A stretch of DNA of 7,976 bases from the NCBI GenBank assembly GCA_024636135.1, contig JAGXHP010000026.1, positions 1 through 7,976 on the forward strand, written 5' to 3'. This document shows, piece by piece, positions 4,553 through 7,976 of this stretch. The notes below the pieces were generated by a model. It made no database searches, was not told the DNA's origin, and saw only the letters and a program-made list of their open reading frames with translations. This DNA is from Chloroflexota bacterium. Lineage in GTDB: Bacteria > Chloroflexota > Limnocylindria > QHBO01. The number at the start of each line of letters is the position of its first letter. Position 1 is the first letter of the stretch. The position numbers and the translations under genes are program-made.

Positions 4553-6453
4553 CAGCCGCCGCGATTCCGCACCACGAAGGGCGGTGGCTCGCCCGTGGGC
4601 TCGATGTCCACCGGCGCGAGCGGCATGGCCACGCGCGGGATCCGGAACCCGAACACCGAGCCGCGGCCGGCATCGGTATTGGCCGCGACCCAGATCCGGC
4701 CGCCATGGGCATCGACGATGGCGCGGCTGATGTACAGCCCGAGCCCGAGACCGCCGAAGCGGCGACGGCCGGCATCGTCATCGGCCTGGTAGAAGCGTTC
4801 GAAGACGTTCGCGCGATGCTCTTCGGGGATCCCGAGGCCGGCATCGGCCACCCGCACCTCGACCTCGCCTCCCCGTCCCTCTCCGGTCACGATGATCGGG
4901 CCGCCGTCGGGCGAGTACTTCACCGCGTTCTCGAGCAGGTTGGCCAGGACCTGGTCGATCCGATCCCGATCGGCGTGGACCCCGAGCGACTCGGGCGCGC
5001 GAAGCACGATCTCGCGGTCCGCATGCTCACCCTGCGAGCGGCTCACTGCCTCCCGCAGCTCATCGACGAGGTCGAAGTCACTCGTCTCGATGCTCACCCC
5101 GCCTCGCCGGTCGATGCGGCTCACGTCGAGCAGGTCGTCCACCAGGCGCCGCATCCTGCCGACCTGGGAGCGAATGACCCGGAGGTGCGCCATCTCCTTG
5201 CTCTCACCCGTGCGATCACCGCGAAGACGCCCTTCCAGCAGCTGGGAGTAGCCCTGGATGCTCGTCAACGGCGTCCGCAGCTCGTGGCTGACGATCGACA
5301 GGAAGTCGTCCTTGATGCGCTGCGCGGCCTGCTCGCGGGCCATGCGATCCTGGAGATCGGACCACAGCTGCGCGTTCTGGAGGGCCGGGCCCGCTCGCTC
5401 GGCGACCGCCTCCGCCAGCCGATGAAGATCGTCGCCGGCGCTCTCCCCGACCCGCGCCGTCGTGGCCAGGACGCCCTGTAGCCGCCCACCGGCCAGGATC
5501 GGCACGGCCAGCACCCACGCCAGGTCCACGGCCGCCATGCCGTCGGGATCCCGGGCGCCGGAGTCCGAGCGCGCAGCCTCGACGGCCGCAACCGTCGCGG
5601 CGGCCGAGCCGATGACTCCCTCCCCCACCCGCGGCATGCGCGCGTCGAGGTGCGCCCGCCAGGCATCGGCGAGGGCGCCGTCGCGCCCGTGGCTGGCGAT
5701 CGGCCGAAGGCGTTGCAGCCCGTCGTCGACGGAGAGCACCAGAACCGCATCTCCGAGGATCTCCGCGGCGCCACTCGCGATGGTCAGGGCCGTCGTGTCG
5801 CGTTCGAGGGATGCCGCAAAGTCACGGCCGAGCCGGCTGAGCAGCTCACGCTCGGCCGTCCGGGCGGCGTCGCGCTCATCCTCGGTCAACCGCTGCTGCA
5901 ACCGCGCATTCTCCATGGCCCGATGGATGACGACGCGGCTGAACAGGCCGGCCACGACCCCGATGCCGATGAGGTAGCCGATGCGCACCGATAGGGCCTG
6001 GAGTGAAGCCGCATCGGGCTGCATGGTCAGGACGACCGCCGCGTACAGCGAGCTCATCACGATCGACGACCAGATCGACGCCCCCAGCCCGAATCGCAGG
6101 GCGGCGCCGAGGATCACGAGGCCATAGAAGAGATGGGCGTCCAGCAGGTCCCCGGCGACGTAGACGACGACCGTCACCGCGGCCATGTCGAGGGCGGTGG
6201 TCACGATCCCGACCTCGCGTGACGGGAACCGACCGAGCAGCCAGGGAATGGCGAGCGACGACACGCCCACGACGCCGAGTACGGCCAGCAGGACGGTTCG
6301 CTGCGGCAGGAGCGGCGCGTAGAGCAGCACGATGAGAGCGGCGACGAGCACCATTCCGAGGCGCACCCACGCCAGCTGGCGCTCCTGGGCGCGCATCTGG
6401 TCCTCGAGGTGACGCTCGAGCTCGTGACGACCGTCGGCGATCGATGCTTCCAT
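4552..6453 (-). CDS. Membrane sensor histidine kinase with GAF domain
   Basis: With the ATG at 6453 the product has 633 residues. Residues about 31-177 hold some six hydrophobic helices, followed by a charged coiled-coil-like stretch (178-220) and a GAF-like domain (about 221-360). HisKA follows with His390 in FLSIVSHELRTPL, then an HATPase domain with the N box (NLLENAVKYS, about 505-514), DAGLG (537-541), FERFYQADD and GGLGLGLYISR. All catalytic boxes are intact, so autophosphorylation at His390 is expected. The signal is unknown; the compact membrane part has no large external loop, suggesting intramembrane or GAF-mediated sensing. No receiver domain or neighbouring response regulator is visible. 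The frame also extends to GTG 6540 (662 residues), but those 29 residues look noncoding and a TAGAGT box (6472-6467) lies 13 nt before ATG 6453, so I prefer the shorter form. Stop overlaps queG. Confidence 0.93.
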   Translation of the reverse strand: MEASIADGRHELERHLEDQMRAQERQLAWVRLGMVLVAALIVLLYAPLLPQRTVLLAVLGVVGVSSLAIPWLLGRFPSREVGIVTTALDMAAVTVVVYVAGDLLDAHLFYGLVILGAALRFGLGASIWSSIVMSSLYAAVVLTMQPDAASLQALSVRIGYLIGIGVVAGLFSRVVIHRAMENARLQQRLTEDERDAARTAERELLSRLGRDFAASLERDTTALTIASGAAEILGDAVLVLSVDDGLQRLRPIASHGRDGALADAWRAHLDARMPRVGEGVIGSAAATVAAVEAARSDSGARDPDGMAAVDLAWVLAVPILAGGRLQGVLATTARVGESAGDDLHRLAEAVAERAGPALQNAQLWSDLQDRMAREQAAQRIKDDFLSIVSHELRTPLTSIQGYSQLLEGRLRGDRTGESKEMAHLRVIRSQVGRMRRLVDDLLDVSRIDRRGGVSIETSDFDLVDELREAVSRSQGEHADREIVLRAPESLGVHADRDRIDQVLANLLENAVKYSPDGGPIIVTGEGRGGEVEVRVADAGLGIPEEHRANVFERFYQADDDAGRRRFGGLGLGLYISRAIVDAHGGRIWVAANTDAGRGSVFGFRIPRVAMPLAPVDIEPTGEPPPFVVRNRGG

Positions 6454-6466
6454 ACGCGGCCTGCGC

Positions 6467-6472
6467 ACTCTA
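6467..6472 (-). promoter_or_regulatory. Putative -10 element for the kinase-queG unit
   Basis: TAGAGT on the minus strand (4 of 6 to TATAAT) ends 13 nt before ATG 6453. If used, transcription starts a few bases before the ATG, making a very short leader with only a weak AGG ribosome site. This would exclude the longer GTG start at 6540. No clear -35 box is seen. Confidence 0.35.
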
Positions 6473-6494
6473 GCATCGGCAGCGCGGGGTCCCG

Positions 6495-6500
6495 TACACT
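6495..6500 (+). promoter_or_regulatory. Putative -10 element for the plus-strand gene at 6595
   Basis: TACACT (4 of 6 to TATAAT) lies 94 nt before ATG 6595, giving a normal leader that contains a good ribosome site. With TAGAGT on the other strand 22 bp away, the two form a divergent promoter pair. A -35 box is not convincing. Confidence 0.3.
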
Positions 6501-6528
6501 CGCCAGCGTCGAGCGCGGCGTGCAACTC

Positions 6529-6538
6529 GAACCGGTTC
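6529..6538. repeat. 10-bp perfect palindrome in the divergent region
   Basis: GAACCGGTTC is a perfect palindrome between the two divergent genes, 28 bp after the plus-strand TACACT box. It may be an operator in the leader of the 6595 gene, but one such short site can occur by chance in GC-rich DNA. Confidence 0.35.
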
Positions 6539-6584
6539 ACGGGCGTCTAGCCCCGGACCTCCCACCCCGGCGACCCGACCGCAC

Positions 6585-6591
6585 AGAGGGG
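6585..6591 (+). promoter_or_regulatory. Ribosome binding site of the 6595 gene
   Basis: A purine-rich GAGGGG stretch lies a few bases before ATG 6595, at suitable Shine-Dalgarno spacing. It decides this start, and contrasts with the DUF1015 gene, which has none. Confidence 0.65.
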
Positions 6592-6594
6592 ACG

Positions 6595-7976
6595 ATGACG
6601 AACCAGTTCGCCGCACCACGAGCCCGCCGCCTGGCGTTGCTGCTCGCGGTCGGCGCGCTGCTCGCGGTCAGCCTGGCGCTCCCCGCGAGCCCCGCCCATG
6701 CCGCCAGCTCGATCCAGCTCGAGGCACGCGCCCTGGTCGGGGGCCGCTACGCGGTCAGCGGCTGGCTGGCGATCTCGGTGACGCTGGTCAACGACGGCGA
6801 ACCGACCGAGGGCGTGCTGACGGCGACCACCGAGCCGGGAACGGTCCAGCGCCACGTCGAGATGCCGGCGGGCGCGCGCAAGGTCGTCATGCTCTACGTG
6901 CAGCCCGAGGCCTTCCAGCGCCGCGTGACGGTCAAGTACCAGGAGCCGAACGGAACAGTCGAGGCCCCCGTGCTCGAGACGCGGGTCCTGGAGCAATCTT
7001 CGGCGCAGGTCGCCGTGGTCGGAGACGGGGCGGGCAACCTGCGCCCCCAGCTCTCATTCGGCCAGTCCCTGGGCGTCCCGGCCCCGTTGGCGCTGAGCCT
7101 GGCGGACATCCCCGAGCGATCCGAGCCTCTCGACGGCATCAGCGCCCTGGTGTGGGCCGACGACAGCACGGCGCTCAACGAGGATCAGCGACGCAGCCTC
7201 GAGCGCTGGGTGGCGGATGGCGGCGAGCTGGTGGTGATCGGCGGCCCCGACTGGCAGGCGCGAACCGGTGGGTTCACCGACATCCTCCCGATGGAGGCGC
7301 TCACCGCCACGGACGACGTGCAGCAGGCCAGCCTCGCGGCATGGGCCGGGTCGGAATCGGCGGCTGCCGAGACGGCCACGGTCTCCAGCGGGACGCTGCG
7401 CGATGACGCGCGGGCCCTGATCCGGGCCGACGATGGAACCGTGCTGGCGTCGATGCGCAACGTCGGAGCGGGACGCGTGATCCTGCTGGGCACCGATGTC
7501 GCGACGCCGGATCATCGCGGCTGGGACGGCGCGACCCGGCTGTGGGCGCGGCTCCTGCCGTCGAATGCGGCGCTCGAGCAGTTCTTCGGCGGCTTCCCGG
7601 CGGCCGAAGAGATGCAGAACGCCATGGGCAATGCACTCGGGAACCTGCCGTCGCTGGAGGTGCCCCCGGCGGAGCTGCTGCTCGTGGTGATCGTTGCCTA
7701 CATCCTCCTCATCGGGCCCGTCAGCTACGTCGTCCTTCGCCGGCTCGATCGCCGCGAGATGGCGTGGATCACTGCTCCGGTGCTCGTCGTGGTCTTCACC
7801 GCGAGCTCGTTCGGCATCGGCAATGCGATGAAGGGCACCAACGTGATCATCAACCGCATCGCGGTCGTGCGGTCGAGCGGGCTCGATGGCGCCGCAACGG
7901 TCCAGAGCTACGCCGGCATCTTCTCGCCGGACCGCGCCAGCTATGACGTCAGCGCCGAAGGCGACGCGCTGATGTC
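6595..7976 (+). CDS. Exported membrane-anchored protein with GATase-like core (3' truncated by window)
   Basis: The frame is open from ATG 6595 to the window end (460 codons, no stop). Residues 1-36 are a classic signal peptide: Arg-rich start, Leu/Ala core and an AHA-A cleavage site. About 37-130 is a beta-rich stretch (SVTLVNDGEPTEGVL) resembling an Ig-like or fibronectin-like domain. About 135-320 resembles the class I glutamine-amidotransferase-like fold of large bacterial membrane proteins, with DGISALVWADD, LERWVADGGELVVIGG and GRVILLGTDVA; no catalytic Cys is present in the visible part, so it is probably a binding module. Two membrane helices follow, about 361-381 (VVIVAYILLIGPVSYVVLRR) and 391-409, with a further extracytoplasmic stretch beginning after 410. 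I do not know its function; such proteins are often near ABC-transport or cell-surface genes, which are out of view here. Codon bias is strong throughout. Confidence 0.88.
   Translation, partial: MTNQFAAPRARRLALLLAVGALLAVSLALPASPAHAASSIQLEARALVGGRYAVSGWLAISVTLVNDGEPTEGVLTATTEPGTVQRHVEMPAGARKVVMLYVQPEAFQRRVTVKYQEPNGTVEAPVLETRVLEQSSAQVAVVGDGAGNLRPQLSFGQSLGVPAPLALSLADIPERSEPLDGISALVWADDSTALNEDQRRSLERWVADGGELVVIGGPDWQARTGGFTDILPMEALTATDDVQQASLAAWAGSESAAAETATVSSGTLRDDARALIRADDGTVLASMRNVGAGRVILLGTDVATPDHRGWDGATRLWARLLPSNAALEQFFGGFPAAEEMQNAMGNALGNLPSLEVPPAELLLVVIVAYILLIGPVSYVVLRRLDRREMAWITAPVLVVVFTASSFGIGNAMKGTNVIINRIAVVRSSGLDGAATVQSYAGIFSPDRASYDVSAEGDALM

Noticed and set aside
4531..5481. 316-residue plus-strand ORF opposite the kinase
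   Set aside because: Its opposite strand encodes intact HisKA/HATPase boxes. The translation has no recognisable motif and the codon bias belongs to the minus frame.

Overview
The window is high-GC bacterial DNA (about two thirds G+C by eye) with strong third-position G/C bias. Protein content, a CCA-encoding tRNA, a probable leaderless mRNA and TAnnnT-type promoters are compatible with a Chloroflexota (Limnocylindria-like) or another high-GC soil or freshwater lineage. The lineage is an inference from style, not from a marker gene.

Layout, left to right. Positions 1-401 hold the 3' part of an unrecognised plus-strand membrane-protein frame. Positions 402-837 carry no convincing gene, only short repeats and palindromes. 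A minus-strand tRNA-Glu(CTC) with encoded CCA follows (838-914), with a recognisable promoter (938-966). Upstream of it on the same strand lie an alpha/beta-hydrolase-fold protein (973-1839) and a DUF1015 protein (1850-3193), 10 bp apart and probably one operon. The 294-bp gap 3194-3487 holds five copies of a 14-bp palindrome, GCCGATAnATCGGC, and a G-quadruplex-type tract. Next are queG, epoxyqueuosine reductase (3488-4552), and a membrane GAF histidine kinase (4552-about 6453). The kinase stop and queG start overlap as TGATG, so they look translationally coupled. A divergent promoter region (6454-6594) leads to the plus-strand gene at 6595, a secreted or membrane-anchored protein with a GATase-like core and transmembrane helices, cut by the window end.

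How the genes may work together. The kinase and queG form one transcription unit; the kinase probably senses a membrane or cytoplasmic signal, but no response regulator is visible. QueG finishes queuosine, a tRNA anticodon modification. DUF1015 and the hydrolase-fold protein form a second unit whose upstream region carries the palindrome array, a good candidate operator cluster. The hydrolase-fold protein has glycine where the catalytic serine should be, so it may not be a hydrolase.

The most interesting items are the palindrome array (3224-3442), the serine-less hydrolase fold (codon at 1525-1527), the G4 tract just past queG, and the kinase-queG coupling. No CRISPR array, transposase, integrase or obvious defence system was found.
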